DNA from: Celeribacter sp. PS-C1
Lineage (GTDB): Bacteria; Pseudomonadota; Alphaproteobacteria; Rhodobacterales; Rhodobacteraceae
Direction of reading: 5' to 3'
Length of the DNA: 64,000 nt
Assembly (NCBI RefSeq): GCF_019429625.1
Contig: NZ_JAHXRW010000005.1
Location: 1-64,000 of the forward strand
The notes beneath the pieces are model-generated. The model had not been told where the DNA came from. It ran no database searches and saw only the letters and a program-made list of their open reading frames with translations. Shown here one piece after another: positions 24,322 through 32,616 of the stretch. How positions within the stretch are numbered: the first letter of the stretch is position 1; every line of letters begins with the position of its first letter. The translations under genes were made by a program, and so were the position numbers.

Positions 24322-25599
24322 ATGACCAAATTTCATTATCCAGAGCCGCCCAAAACCGTAGAGGAGACGGGGCTTAGCATGAGTTTTCTCATCAATCTGG
24401 TCGCGAAGGTCATGTATGAGCGGGGAACGCTGACGCCGCTTTTGATTGCCGAAGAGATCAAACTGTCCAAATTGATCTGTCGCCTGCTGATTAAGGAGAT
24501 GACGCGTCTTCTGCTGGTGGAGGCGCAGGGGCTTGAGAGTGCGGATATCAAATCCGACATTCGCTACAGTCTGACGGATGCAGGTCGCAAAGTGGCAATC
24601 GAAGCCATGCTGGCCTCGCAATATGTGGGACCTGCGCCGGTGACGCTTGAAGCGTTCACCGCGCAAATTAAGGAACAGTCCATCCACACCGAAGAAATCC
24701 ATCGCGACGATTTGGTGGAAGCGTCAAAGCATTTGGTCTTGCCGAAAGGGATGATGGCACAACTCGGTCCGGCCGCCAATTCCGGGCGCTCTGTCCTTTT
24801 GTATGGCGAGCCTGGGAACGGAAAGACATCGCTCGCGCAAGCGTTGGGCGATGCGTTCAGCGATACGGTCTACTTCCCCTACGCCATGCTGGTCGGCAAT
24901 CAGATCATCAAATTTTTCGATGAAACATTGCATGAGGTGGTGGAGCAGGATCCCGAGATGCCACCACTCGATGCGCGTTGGGTGCCCTGTCGCCGCCCTG
25001 TCGTGATCGCGGGGGGCGAGTTGACGCTGCCGATGTTGGACCTTTCTTTCGACGTCACCTCACGATTTTACGAAGCGCCCATGCATTTTAAAGCGCTCTG
25101 CGGTGTGTTCGTGCTGGATGACTTCGGACGTCAGGTTTCCACTCCACAGGAGTTTCTGAACCGCTGGATCGTCCCGCTTGAAAAGGGGTTTGATATTCTC
25201 TCGCTGCACACCGGGCGCAAGTTCATGGTGCCCTTCGATCAGTTGGTGGTTTTCTCTTCAAACATGTTCCCCGAAGAACTTGGGGACGGGGCCTCTCTGC
25301 GGCGCATCTATTTCAAGATTTACGTACCCTGTCCGACCCGCGAGGATTTTCTGAAAATCTTCGAGGATGCGTGCCGCGACCTTGCTTTTGACTGGAAGCC
25401 GGATGTGGTGGGCGACTTCTTCACCAAGGAATATGAAGAGAAACAGCACATCACATCCGGCGCGCACCCGCGCTTTTTGCTGCAACATATTGATGCCTAT
25501 TGCCGATATGAGGACGTGCCGCGCGAAGTGACACCGGAATACCTTGAGATCGCGAGCCGCAATGTCACGGCGAGCAAGAGAAGGGCCGGTTCTGAATAA
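24322..25599 (+). CDS. AAA+ ATPase with N-terminal winged-helix-like region, Tad-associated
   Basis: A 425-aa cytosolic ATPase. The first 100 residues are helical and resemble a winged helix (GTLTPLLIAEEIKLSKLICR, then DIRYSLTDAGRKVAIEAML). The ATPase domain has Walker A GEPGNGKT (residues 162-169) and Walker B VFVLDDFGR (D266, D267), followed by a probable sensor 1 segment (VVFSSN) and FLKIFEDACRDL in the lid. It closes the Tad gene run, 39 bases after tadC. I do not know a named family; its place suggests a role in regulating or assembling the pilus. Confidence 0.7.
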   Translation: MTKFHYPEPPKTVEETGLSMSFLINLVAKVMYERGTLTPLLIAEEIKLSKLICRLLIKEMTRLLLVEAQGLESADIKSDIRYSLTDAGRKVAIEAMLASQYVGPAPVTLEAFTAQIKEQSIHTEEIHRDDLVEASKHLVLPKGMMAQLGPAANSGRSVLLYGEPGNGKTSLAQALGDAFSDTVYFPYAMLVGNQIIKFFDETLHEVVEQDPEMPPLDARWVPCRRPVVIAGGELTLPMLDLSFDVTSRFYEAPMHFKALCGVFVLDDFGRQVSTPQEFLNRWIVPLEKGFDILSLHTGRKFMVPFDQLVVFSSNMFPEELGDGASLRRIYFKIYVPCPTREDFLKIFEDACRDLAFDWKPDVVGDFFTKEYEEKQHITSGAHPRFLLQHIDAYCRYEDVPREVTPEYLEIASRNVTASKRRAGSE

Positions 25600-25940
25600 A
25601 AGTGGCGTGAGACGCTGTCCTGTAGTGAAGGTCAGTGAAAGGCGTCGACGTCAGTTCGTCCGTGTCGGAAATGCGGGGGAAGCGTCCGAAATTTATCTCA
25701 CCGAAAGCAAAGAAACCAAATCATTTCGCATATTTTCGCCGTTCCACAATCGGCCCTTTTAAAACTACCAGTCGAAGAAACATCTGCGTGGTGCCATAGC
25801 GAGCGAAATAGAGAGATTGGACACAATGAAGCACCTTAGAGAGCTAAATTGTCTGGACTTGCGCTCTCTTTCGCGACCTCAATGAAAATGGAGACACGCG
25901 TGCATTTCGTCACTTCAAAATTGTGAAAGGGATAAGCTCA
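25600..25940. other. intergenic region, no gene seen
   Basis: About 340 bases separating the Tad locus from the secreted-protein cassette. It is more AT-rich than its surroundings. No convincing terminator or complete promoter could be recognised, although one or both must exist unless the cassette is read from the Tad transcript. AAGGGAT at 25927-25933 serves as ribosome site for ATG 25941. Confidence 0.5.
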
Positions 25941-26588
25941 ATGAAACTCGTTTTCGGCCTCGTGTTGAGTGCCTTTGTTGCCGCGTCAGCACATGCGGCT
26001 GATTTTACTGTTCGAAGTGGCGGTCCATCGGAAAAAGAGCTTTATGCCCGTTCGACAGATGGCGCACCGGAAGGTACAGCGTTTTTCCGCCCTGTTTTGA
26101 GCGGCGTTCTCTATCGCTCTGGTTTCTCCGGCGGCGACAAAGACCGCACCGGACTGTCGTCGTCTCAGAAGACTACGCTGTGCCAGGATGGGTTCTCGAC
26201 AGCTTTCTATGCAGACTTCGGCAAGAACACATCTTATGGCGAGACTTCTTGCAGCACCGGCTCGTTGGACTATCAGTCCGCGCGTTCGTCGCGGCCGGCA
26301 AATGTCATGAAAGCGATCCACGACACGATCGTCACGCCGGAAAAAGGTCCGGTTTTGGTGCATTGTATGTGGGGCGTCCACGCCTCTGGCGCGCTGTCCG
26401 CAATGGCGCTTGTTCAGTTCTGTGGTTGGAGCGAAGACCGGGCGAAAGACTACTGGAACACCGCACGCAACGACGCGCCCTGTTCGGGCGGCTGTGACGC
26501 GTGGATTGATGCGAAGTTTGAAAACTTCTCGTTTGATCCAACGCTCGCGATTTCCGAAGAACAACGCGCAGCTATTTGTCCGAAATAA
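25941..26588 (+). CDS. secreted tyrosine/dual-specificity phosphatase-like protein, signature Arg missing
   Basis: A 215-aa exported protein: MKLVFGLVLSAFVAASAHAA is a Sec signal peptide. The fold of a dual-specificity phosphatase is suggested by VLYRSGFSGG near residue 57 and by GPVLVHCMWGVHASGALSAM, which fits the P-loop HC-x5-R-S/T except that the arginine is alanine (H141, C142, A148, S149). Loss of this phosphate-binding arginine usually abolishes activity, so it may be a pseudophosphatase or use another chemistry. Further cysteines (C81, C104, FCGW, PCSGGC, ICPK) suggest disulfides. ATG 25941 was chosen for its signal peptide. First gene of a five-gene cluster. Confidence 0.6.
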   Translation: MKLVFGLVLSAFVAASAHAADFTVRSGGPSEKELYARSTDGAPEGTAFFRPVLSGVLYRSGFSGGDKDRTGLSSSQKTTLCQDGFSTAFYADFGKNTSYGETSCSTGSLDYQSARSSRPANVMKAIHDTIVTPEKGPVLVHCMWGVHASGALSAMALVQFCGWSEDRAKDYWNTARNDAPCSGGCDAWIDAKFENFSFDPTLAISEEQRAAICPK

Positions 26589-26603
26589 GAGAGACGCCCG
26601 ATT

Positions 26604-28040
26604 ATGACACACGCCAAGGCCCTTCTGAGTTCAACCTTTCTGCTGCTTTCCTCCATGACCGCTCAGGCCTCGGACGCCGTGATCGGTGCCGAGATGACCT
26701 TCACGAGCCCAAACGGCCTTATGGAACGATGCGTGCGGATCGCATCGCTTCCCGGCGCGAAGTATTCAAAGGACGATCTGAAAGAAGAAGAGGCCTTTTG
26801 TGAGATCGACCTCTATCACACGAATGTTGCGCTTTGTCCGAAAACCTGGAGCACGAGCCCCGGCATGATGGTCTATGACATCAGCGAAGGGCCCTACGCG
26901 GGCGCGCGCGACCGTTTCCACCGAGATGCCTGCCGGGAGGGCAAGTCGGCGAGCGCTCAGGCCAAGGATGCGCTCGCGAAATTCAAAGTGACGATGAATG
27001 CCGAGGGCACCAGCGGCACATTTTCGACCGCGCCGCTGCTCTATTACCATCTGTCGCGCTATTTCGACATGACGGTGAAGGTCCCGGTGGCGGTTTGGCG
27101 CAGTATGGATGCCGCGGAACAGTCCAAAGAAGTGGCGCGCCCGGGGCTGTCGCTTTCTGGGAACACGGGTCGGATGAACCACGAAGGGTGGCGGCATCTC
27201 GTGAACGCGGAGCAAAATCCGTCGACCTATTCGCCAACGGATGAGCTCTTTACCTCTGACCGGACACAAATTTACGGCGTGCTTCTCACCAGCCCCGGTC
27301 ATCGCTATGGGTCAGAGGTCAACGGCACACGGAAATCCGGCTGGGGCAAAGGTCAGAATTTTGACTTTCAAGAAACCCCCGCCTTTTTGGCGCTGCGCTC
27401 AATGCTTCCACTGGAACAGGCGATTGCTCATGGTCTGAGCGAGGCCAGAAAAGATAGCCAGATCAATCGCGATTTGGGGTCTGACGTCTCTGCGCATCAG
27501 GTTGCCTATTGGATGCGCGAAGTGTCTGAAATTGTTCTGTTGGACTTTATTTTCAGCCAACAGGACCGGATCGGGAATATTGATTTCACGCCCTATTACT
27601 ATTGGGTGGAAGAGGGTGAGCTGAAACATAAGAAAGCCAACCATCACGAGCCCGCTGATGGCACTGTTCCATCCGAGGCGATCCTGATCCGTCGCACGAA
27701 CCTCAACGACAACGACGCTGCCGGGCGTGTGGCCTATGCCAACTTCGCGAAATCGACCCAGATGCTGGAGAAAATCCGACATTTCGATGCGGACATTTAT
27801 CGACGTCTGATCGCGTTGAATGCTGATCTCACGGCGCAGGGCGAGATCTATCAGTGGCTGGCGTCCAGTCTTGGTATGACGGAGCGGCAGGTGAGCCAAG
27901 TCGTCAAGAATACTGCGCTTGCGACCGATATTTTGCGCAACAGCTGCGAGCGCGGCGAGCTGATCTTTGATCTTCACCCGAAGCGTTTCTTTGAAACCGG
28001 TCAGGTTGTCGCCGAACAGGTTTCTTGTGATGGTGCGTAA
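26604..28040 (+). CDS. secreted kinase-like protein (weak resemblance to Fam20C/HipA/CotH folds)
   Basis: A 478-aa exported protein with a signal peptide (residues 1-22, ending AQAS). I do not recognise a named family. The segment VLLDFIFSQQDRIGNIDF (residues 311-328) resembles the catalytic loop of Fam20C/HipA-type kinases (LDFLIGN-x-DRHxxN), and RTNLNDNDAAG (365-374) resembles their metal-binding DNG/DFD segment. The Asp-Asn spacing is one residue short, so this is tentative. Cysteines at 43, 66, 78, 110 and near the end suggest disulfides. It lies 15 bases after the phosphatase-like gene and overlaps the phosphoesterase gene by 11 bases. Confidence 0.45.
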   Translation: MTHAKALLSSTFLLLSSMTAQASDAVIGAEMTFTSPNGLMERCVRIASLPGAKYSKDDLKEEEAFCEIDLYHTNVALCPKTWSTSPGMMVYDISEGPYAGARDRFHRDACREGKSASAQAKDALAKFKVTMNAEGTSGTFSTAPLLYYHLSRYFDMTVKVPVAVWRSMDAAEQSKEVARPGLSLSGNTGRMNHEGWRHLVNAEQNPSTYSPTDELFTSDRTQIYGVLLTSPGHRYGSEVNGTRKSGWGKGQNFDFQETPAFLALRSMLPLEQAIAHGLSEARKDSQINRDLGSDVSAHQVAYWMREVSEIVLLDFIFSQQDRIGNIDFTPYYYWVEEGELKHKKANHHEPADGTVPSEAILIRRTNLNDNDAAGRVAYANFAKSTQMLEKIRHFDADIYRRLIALNADLTAQGEIYQWLASSLGMTERQVSQVVKNTALATDILRNSCERGELIFDLHPKRFFETGQVVAEQVSCDGA

Positions 28041-28995
28041 ACTTCTGGCGATCGTCTCCCTGATCCTATGCGCGAGTGCTGGGGCGGCGGACGGTCTGAA
28101 AGTTGTGGTGATCTCTGACTTGAATGGTAGCTATGGCTCCGTTGATTATTCCTCATCGGTCACACGCGCTGTGAGCCGGATCGTTGAAATGAAACCCGAC
28201 CTTGTGATCTCCACCGGGGATATGGTGGCGGGGCAACGCAAGCCGCATCTGAGTGAACGCGAAGTCCGCGCCATGTGGGCGGGCTTTCATCAGGCGGTGA
28301 CGGATCCGCTGACGGCTGCGCAGATTCCTTTGGCGGTGACGCCCGGCAATCATGATGGATCGGCGTACGGCGGGTTTGAGCTTGAGCGGGCGATCTACGG
28401 CGAGACCTGGATCGCGCATCAACCGGATTTGGACTTTGTCAAAGGGTCCAACTACCCGTTTTCTTATGCGTTCGATCTTGGAGGGGTGCGCTTTGCTTCC
28501 GTGGATGTCACGACGGTCGGCCCTCTCTCTGGGGAGCAAATGGGTTGGGTCAGTGACATCATGTCGGGCACGCCGGAGCGTCGCGTTGTCTTCAGCCACT
28601 TGCCCCTGTGGCCCTTTGCTGTTGGGCGCGAAACAGAGATCATCGGCGATCCGGTTTTCGAAGCCCTGCTGTCAAAGCTGGATGTGGATCTGCACCTTTC
28701 CGGCCACCATCATGCCTTCTATCCGGGCGCGGTTGGCGATCTCGGAGTGATTTCTCAGGCCTGTCTGGGCAGCGGAAAAAGAGCCCTCATCGGCGCCGAG
28801 AGCGAACGCTTTCAGGCGATTACTCTTCTTGAGTTCTCCGAGGACGGCCACATCGAGGTCAGTGCTTTTAAGGCGCCGGATTATTCAGAACGCGTCGAGA
28901 TTTCGGGCCTTCCGCACACGTTGGAAACATCGCATCGTAGAATTGAGCGGCTGGACCATGTGTCTCTGCCGCATGTGACTTGGAAACAGGACTAG
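28030..28995 (+). CDS. secreted calcineurin-like metallophosphoesterase
   Basis: A 321-aa exported enzyme. MVRKLLAIVSLILCASAGAA is a signal peptide. Metal-site motifs of calcineurin-like phosphoesterases follow in order: VISDLNGSYG (D30, with N32 where the family usually has His), STGDMVAG (D64), TPGNHDG (N107, H108), VVFSHLPLW and LSGHHHAFYPG. Activity as a periplasmic phosphomonoesterase or diesterase is likely. The start ATG 28030 overlaps the previous gene by 11 bases and yields a clean signal peptide; the longer frame start does not. Confidence 0.85.
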   Translation: MVRKLLAIVSLILCASAGAADGLKVVVISDLNGSYGSVDYSSSVTRAVSRIVEMKPDLVISTGDMVAGQRKPHLSEREVRAMWAGFHQAVTDPLTAAQIPLAVTPGNHDGSAYGGFELERAIYGETWIAHQPDLDFVKGSNYPFSYAFDLGGVRFASVDVTTVGPLSGEQMGWVSDIMSGTPERRVVFSHLPLWPFAVGRETEIIGDPVFEALLSKLDVDLHLSGHHHAFYPGAVGDLGVISQACLGSGKRALIGAESERFQAITLLEFSEDGHIEVSAFKAPDYSERVEISGLPHTLETSHRRIERLDHVSLPHVTWKQD

Positions 28996-29020
28996 GCCGT
29001 TTGCGTGCCTGATAGAGAGA

Positions 29021-29824
29021 ATGCAAACCATGAACCGTAAAGCCAACACATGGCGCTTTCAGAGCATATACTTCTTTGCTTTTCTGGGGGTGTTGGGGGC
29101 CCTTGTGGTCGTCGCACCGGCACTGGCCCAGAGCCCGGATGGCCCGCTTGTTATTCCTTCGGAGATCGACGTGCGCGCCCGCGGTTGGAGCCAGTTGACG
29201 AATTGGAAAGAGGTGCTTGAGTTCGCGCTTGCCGTTGTGGAGACGACAGTGTTCACGGCGCTTCTCGCCTTTCACCCGGCCAATCGCGATGTCCCGTCAA
29301 AGGTGTTGGGCGGAGAGCTTCAAAAGGGCATGTTTCTCTTTGCTCTGATCGGGATGCTGACCGGCTTTCTTGTCATGCACCACGGCTATCTGATCGGCTT
29401 CGTGATCTTTGGCATTGGGGGGCTGTTCCGCTTTCGGATGGAATCCAGCACGATTGCGGACACGGGCCAACTGGTCGTGACATCCTTGGCCGGCCTTGCG
29501 GTGGGGCTGGACCTCCCGGTCATGGCGATGATCGGGACTATTGCGGCGTGGTTTTTGCTTCAGATTTTTGGCAAGACAAAGTTGTTCGGACTGGAAGTAA
29601 AATTCGAGGAAAAGAAAAACTCTCTCGGTTTGCTGCGTGACCTGCCAAAGATGCTTGAGGAGAAGGGGTTCTCGGTTGTCACTGTGACTAAGGCAAAGTT
29701 CAAGCCAACGGTGCGCTACACGCTATCTTCGCGCAAACCCGGTGCCCAAAACCTTCTGATTGAAGAAATGACAGAGATGCAGGCCACCGGCAAAAGCGGC
29801 GTTGTCGATTGGCACGTCGATTAA
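29021..29824 (+). CDS. DUF4956-like membrane protein
   Basis: A 267-aa protein: an N-terminal helix or signal (YFFAFLGVLGALVVVAPALA), a periplasmic stretch, then three or four membrane helices (FALAVVETTVFTALLAF, GMFLFALIGMLTGFLVMHHG, YLIGFVIFGIGGLFRFRM, PVMAMIGTIAAWFLLQIFG) and a cytosolic C-terminal domain. GLFRFRMESSTIADTGQL is reminiscent of DUF4956 proteins, which are often encoded beside VTC-type polyphosphate polymerases and CotH kinases. Start may be ATG 29021 or ATG 29030; the latter has better spacing from AGAGAGA. Role unknown; cluster membership suggests support for the secreted partners. Confidence 0.55.
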   Translation: MQTMNRKANTWRFQSIYFFAFLGVLGALVVVAPALAQSPDGPLVIPSEIDVRARGWSQLTNWKEVLEFALAVVETTVFTALLAFHPANRDVPSKVLGGELQKGMFLFALIGMLTGFLVMHHGYLIGFVIFGIGGLFRFRMESSTIADTGQLVVTSLAGLAVGLDLPVMAMIGTIAAWFLLQIFGKTKLFGLEVKFEEKKNSLGLLRDLPKMLEEKGFSVVTVTKAKFKPTVRYTLSSRKPGAQNLLIEEMTEMQATGKSGVVDWHVD

Positions 29825-29831
29825 CGAAGTC

Positions 29832-30716
29832 ATGGCGTGTGTTCAGAGCTATATCCGATGTGCGTTGTTGTTTTTGGTCGGCGGCATCGCGTCTCCGGTT
29901 GCGTCCGAGGACGTGGGCGACCCCGTCGCGCTGGAATTTCTCGGAAGCTGGAAGATTTATGCGCATCACGAGGATTTCGAAGAACCCTCGGGCCTCGTCT
30001 TTGATCCTGAGACGGAGGAATTTCTCGTCATCAGCGACAACACCGATCGCTTCTATAGCCTCTCAGCGAGCGGAGAGAGGGTGAAGGATATCGGTGTAAT
30101 CGATCATCTCGAAGATCCGGAAGGCGTGACTTTGGATGTGCAACGTGGACGGTTGCTTGTGCTCTCCGAGGATCAGGCCGCCATCTATGTGATCCCGCGC
30201 GACACGCCCGAAAATGTCGAAAAATACGCGCTGAAAAAGGTGATTGAGAACGCATCGGACGAGGTGCGGGATTTGCTGGAGGGACGTTTCTCGCCGGAAG
30301 GCATTACCATTGACGCGACCACTGGGGCCGTGCTCCTTGTCAATGAGCGCAGCCCCCGCGTGCTCGTTGAACTGTCTCCTGACCTCACTGACATTCTATC
30401 GGTCGAGCCGCTCTCGGCGGAGAATGGATTTGTTGTGGAGAGGGTGAAAGAGCATCATCTGGATGTTTCTGGACTCGATTACGACGCGGGCCGGAACGCG
30501 CTCTGGATCGTAAGTGACACGGGTGAGAGCGCGTTTTTCTGGAGGCGCGGGCAGGGGCCTGCTCAGCGCTTCGAGCTTCTTTGGAAGGATGATGGAGGGG
30601 CGCTGAGGCGGATCGAGAACGCCGAAGGGATTGCGCTCAACCCCGCGGGTGACAGGCTTTTCATCATCAACGACAACGACAAAAAATCGCGTCTGTTTGT
30701 CTATGCTGTCCACTAG
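29832..30716 (+). CDS. exported SdiA-regulated/YjiK-like beta-propeller protein
   Basis: A 294-aa exported protein: YIRCALLFLVGGIASPVASE is a signal peptide. Repeated strands such as EPSGLVFDPETEEFLVISDN, HLEDPEGVTLDVQRGRLLVL, FSPEGITIDATTGAVLLVNE and NAEGIALNPAGDRLFIINDN form a beta-propeller like the SdiA-regulated (YjiK) and phytase-like esterase families, which share acidic D-PEG loops. It may bind or hydrolyse a phosphorylated ligand with calcium, but this is not established. ATG 29832 is 8 bases after the DUF4956-like stop. It is the last gene of the cassette. Confidence 0.65.
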   Translation: MACVQSYIRCALLFLVGGIASPVASEDVGDPVALEFLGSWKIYAHHEDFEEPSGLVFDPETEEFLVISDNTDRFYSLSASGERVKDIGVIDHLEDPEGVTLDVQRGRLLVLSEDQAAIYVIPRDTPENVEKYALKKVIENASDEVRDLLEGRFSPEGITIDATTGAVLLVNERSPRVLVELSPDLTDILSVEPLSAENGFVVERVKEHHLDVSGLDYDAGRNALWIVSDTGESAFFWRRGQGPAQRFELLWKDDGGALRRIENAEGIALNPAGDRLFIINDNDKKSRLFVYAVH

Positions 30717-31051
30717 GGCAGCAATTCATAAACGTCCAAAGGCGAAAGAGCGTAATTATTCGCGGCACACAGCGTGATTCTCGGACCTCTTCGGGGCTGT
30801 GGAATGCGGTGACGCGACGTGATGCATCTCAGATGCTTGAGATGACTTGTGCCATTGGGCGCCCCAGAAACCACCTACAGTTTTGTTTTAGCTGTCTGTT
30901 TTCGAGCTTCGCTCTGACAGGTGGAAATATTTTTTTCTAAAATATTATTTGCATACTAAGTTTTTTCTTATATGAAAAATAATATCAAAAAGAATAATCC
31001 CCGCAGCAAATGTGGGGGCCAGAAAACCCACTCAGGAGAGGTTGAAGACCC
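30717..31051 (+). other. intergenic region with hairpins before importer 2
   Basis: About 335 bases. CATCTCA/TGAGATG (30825-30844) and the AT stem AATATTTT/AAAATATT (30926-30946) follow the propeller gene; neither has a clear T tract beyond it. The AT-rich stretch 30925-30995 probably holds the importer 2 promoter. CCCCGCA/TGTGGGG (30999-31017) lies in its leader, and AGGAGAGG at 31034-31041 is the ribosome site. Confidence 0.5.
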
Positions 31052-31864
31052 ATGAATAAATTTACTTTGCCCGCCGCTTTGCTTGCCGTTACCGCCGTCG
31101 CGGGGACGGCCGCTCAGGCAGACAAGCTTGATGACGTGATCTCGTCCGGCAAGCTGCGCTGCGCCGTCGTTCTGGACTTTCCGCCGATGGGGATGCGCGA
31201 CGAAAACAACGAGCCGATCGGTTTTGACGTGGATTACTGTAACGATCTGGCTGCCGCTCTCGGTGTCGAGGCCGAGATCGTAGAGACTCCTTTCCCGGAA
31301 CGTATCCCTGCGCTGATGTCCGGTCGTGTCGATGTGGGTGTCGCCTCCACCTCCGACACGTTGGAGCGCGCCAAGACCGTGGGCTTCACCGTGCCTTACT
31401 TCGCCTTTGAAATGGCGGTGACGGCGAATGATGAAACCGGCATCGACTCCTTCGAAGCCATGAAAGGCCACACCGTGGGCGCCGTCGCGGGCACCTATGA
31501 GGCCATCGCGTTGGAAGAATTCGTCAACGAATGGGGCGAAGGTTCCACCTTCCGTCCGTATCAGACGCAGGCTGACGTGTTCCTCGCGCTGAGCCAAGGC
31601 CAGCTTGACGCAACCGTGTCGACCTCGACCGTGGCGCAGGCCAATGTGAAGTCCGGCAATTTCGAGGGCATCTCTGTCGTTGGCACAGCCCCCTTTGACA
31701 TCGACTATGTCGGTCTCTTCGCGAAACGCGACGAATACGGCTTCCTGAACTACCTCGATCTCTTCGTGAACCAACAGGTCCGCACCGGGCGTTACGAAGA
31801 GCTCTATGAAAAATGGATCGGTGGCGATGTCCCGTCGCTCTCCGTGCCGGGCGTCTATCGCTAA
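31052..31864 (+). CDS. periplasmic amino-acid-binding protein (importer 2)
   Basis: A 270-aa family 3 solute-binding protein with a signal peptide (residues 1-22, ending AAQA). The lobe-1 start is DVISSGKLRCAVVLDFPPMG and GFDVDYCNDLAAALGV follows, then IPALMSGRVDVGVASTSDT. It delivers a polar amino acid to the permeases encoded next. Since the hydroxyproline genes begin 2.2 kb downstream, uptake of a hydroxyproline is a reasonable guess, but nothing in the sequence proves the ligand. Confidence 0.92.
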   Translation: MNKFTLPAALLAVTAVAGTAAQADKLDDVISSGKLRCAVVLDFPPMGMRDENNEPIGFDVDYCNDLAAALGVEAEIVETPFPERIPALMSGRVDVGVASTSDTLERAKTVGFTVPYFAFEMAVTANDETGIDSFEAMKGHTVGAVAGTYEAIALEEFVNEWGEGSTFRPYQTQADVFLALSQGQLDATVSTSTVAQANVKSGNFEGISVVGTAPFDIDYVGLFAKRDEYGFLNYLDLFVNQQVRTGRYEELYEKWIGGDVPSLSVPGVYR

Positions 31865-31882
31865 GCTCTGACGGCTCTCCAT

Positions 31883-31908
31883 CGCGGCGCGGGGTTTCCC
31901 GTGCCGCG
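31883..31908 (+). promoter_or_regulatory. hairpin between binding-protein and permease genes
   Basis: An 11-bp GC-rich stem (31883-31893 with 31898-31908, one G-T pair) with a GTTT loop, 19 bases after the binding-protein stop and before the first permease. No long T tract. It is in the same position as hairpins in importers 1 and 3 and probably favours binding-protein expression. Confidence 0.6.
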
Positions 31909-31940
31909 TCTCTATTGCTCTCCAGGGAAATAGAACTCAC

Positions 31941-32606
31941 ATGTTCGATTATACGTTCCAGTGGAAGCAGGCTCTGGCGCGACTGCCAAAGATGCTGGAC
32001 GGCGCGGTGGTGACGATGGAGGTCGCGGTTCTGTCGATGCTCCTCGGCATCGCGCTCGCCATCCTCCTGACCCTGTTTCGCCAATCCGGCTCCAGACCGC
32101 TCAAAGCCATCGCGACCACCTGGGTCGAGATCGCCCGCAACACGCCCGCGCTGTTTCAGATTTACATGGCGCATTTCGGGATCGCGAGCTTCGGCATCCA
32201 TTTCTCGCCCTTCACCTCGCTTCTGATCGGCATCACCTTCAACAATGCGGGCTATCTGGCCGAAAACTTTCGCGGCGCGCTCAAGGCGATCCCGGACACG
32301 CAAACCCGTGCCGGGCGTTCACTTGGCATGACGCCGGTGCAGTCTTTCCGCTATATCGTCATGCCGCAGATGTTGCGGATTTCCTTTCTGCCGATGACGA
32401 ACCAGATGGTCTGGGCGATCCTGATGACCTCACTGGGTGTCACAGTTGGCATGAATATGGATCTTTACGGCGTGACGCAGGATCTGAACGCGCTGACCTT
32501 CCGCACGTTCGAGCTTTTCGCCATTGCCGGTGTGATTTTCTACGTCATCACCAAAATCATCACCCTCGGCGCGCGTCTGATCGCGATGCGCCTGTTCCGG
32601 TATTGA
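31941..32606 (+). CDS. polar amino-acid ABC transporter permease (importer 2)
   Basis: A 221-aa inner-membrane permease of the HisM family. TWVEIARNTPALFQIYMAHFG is the conserved N-terminal signature, and the EAA loop reads GRSLGMTPVQSFRYIVMPQM. About five membrane helices. It partners with the permease starting 10 bases downstream. GGGAAATAG lies before the ATG. Confidence 0.92.
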   Translation: MFDYTFQWKQALARLPKMLDGAVVTMEVAVLSMLLGIALAILLTLFRQSGSRPLKAIATTWVEIARNTPALFQIYMAHFGIASFGIHFSPFTSLLIGITFNNAGYLAENFRGALKAIPDTQTRAGRSLGMTPVQSFRYIVMPQMLRISFLPMTNQMVWAILMTSLGVTVGMNMDLYGVTQDLNALTFRTFELFAIAGVIFYVITKIITLGARLIAMRLFRY

Positions 32607-32616
32607 GGAGACAGAC

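Noticed and set aside
25544-25762. Small open frame overlapping the end of the AAA+ ATPase gene
   Set aside because: No ribosome site, no domain, and most of it is in intergenic DNA or another frame of the ATPase gene.
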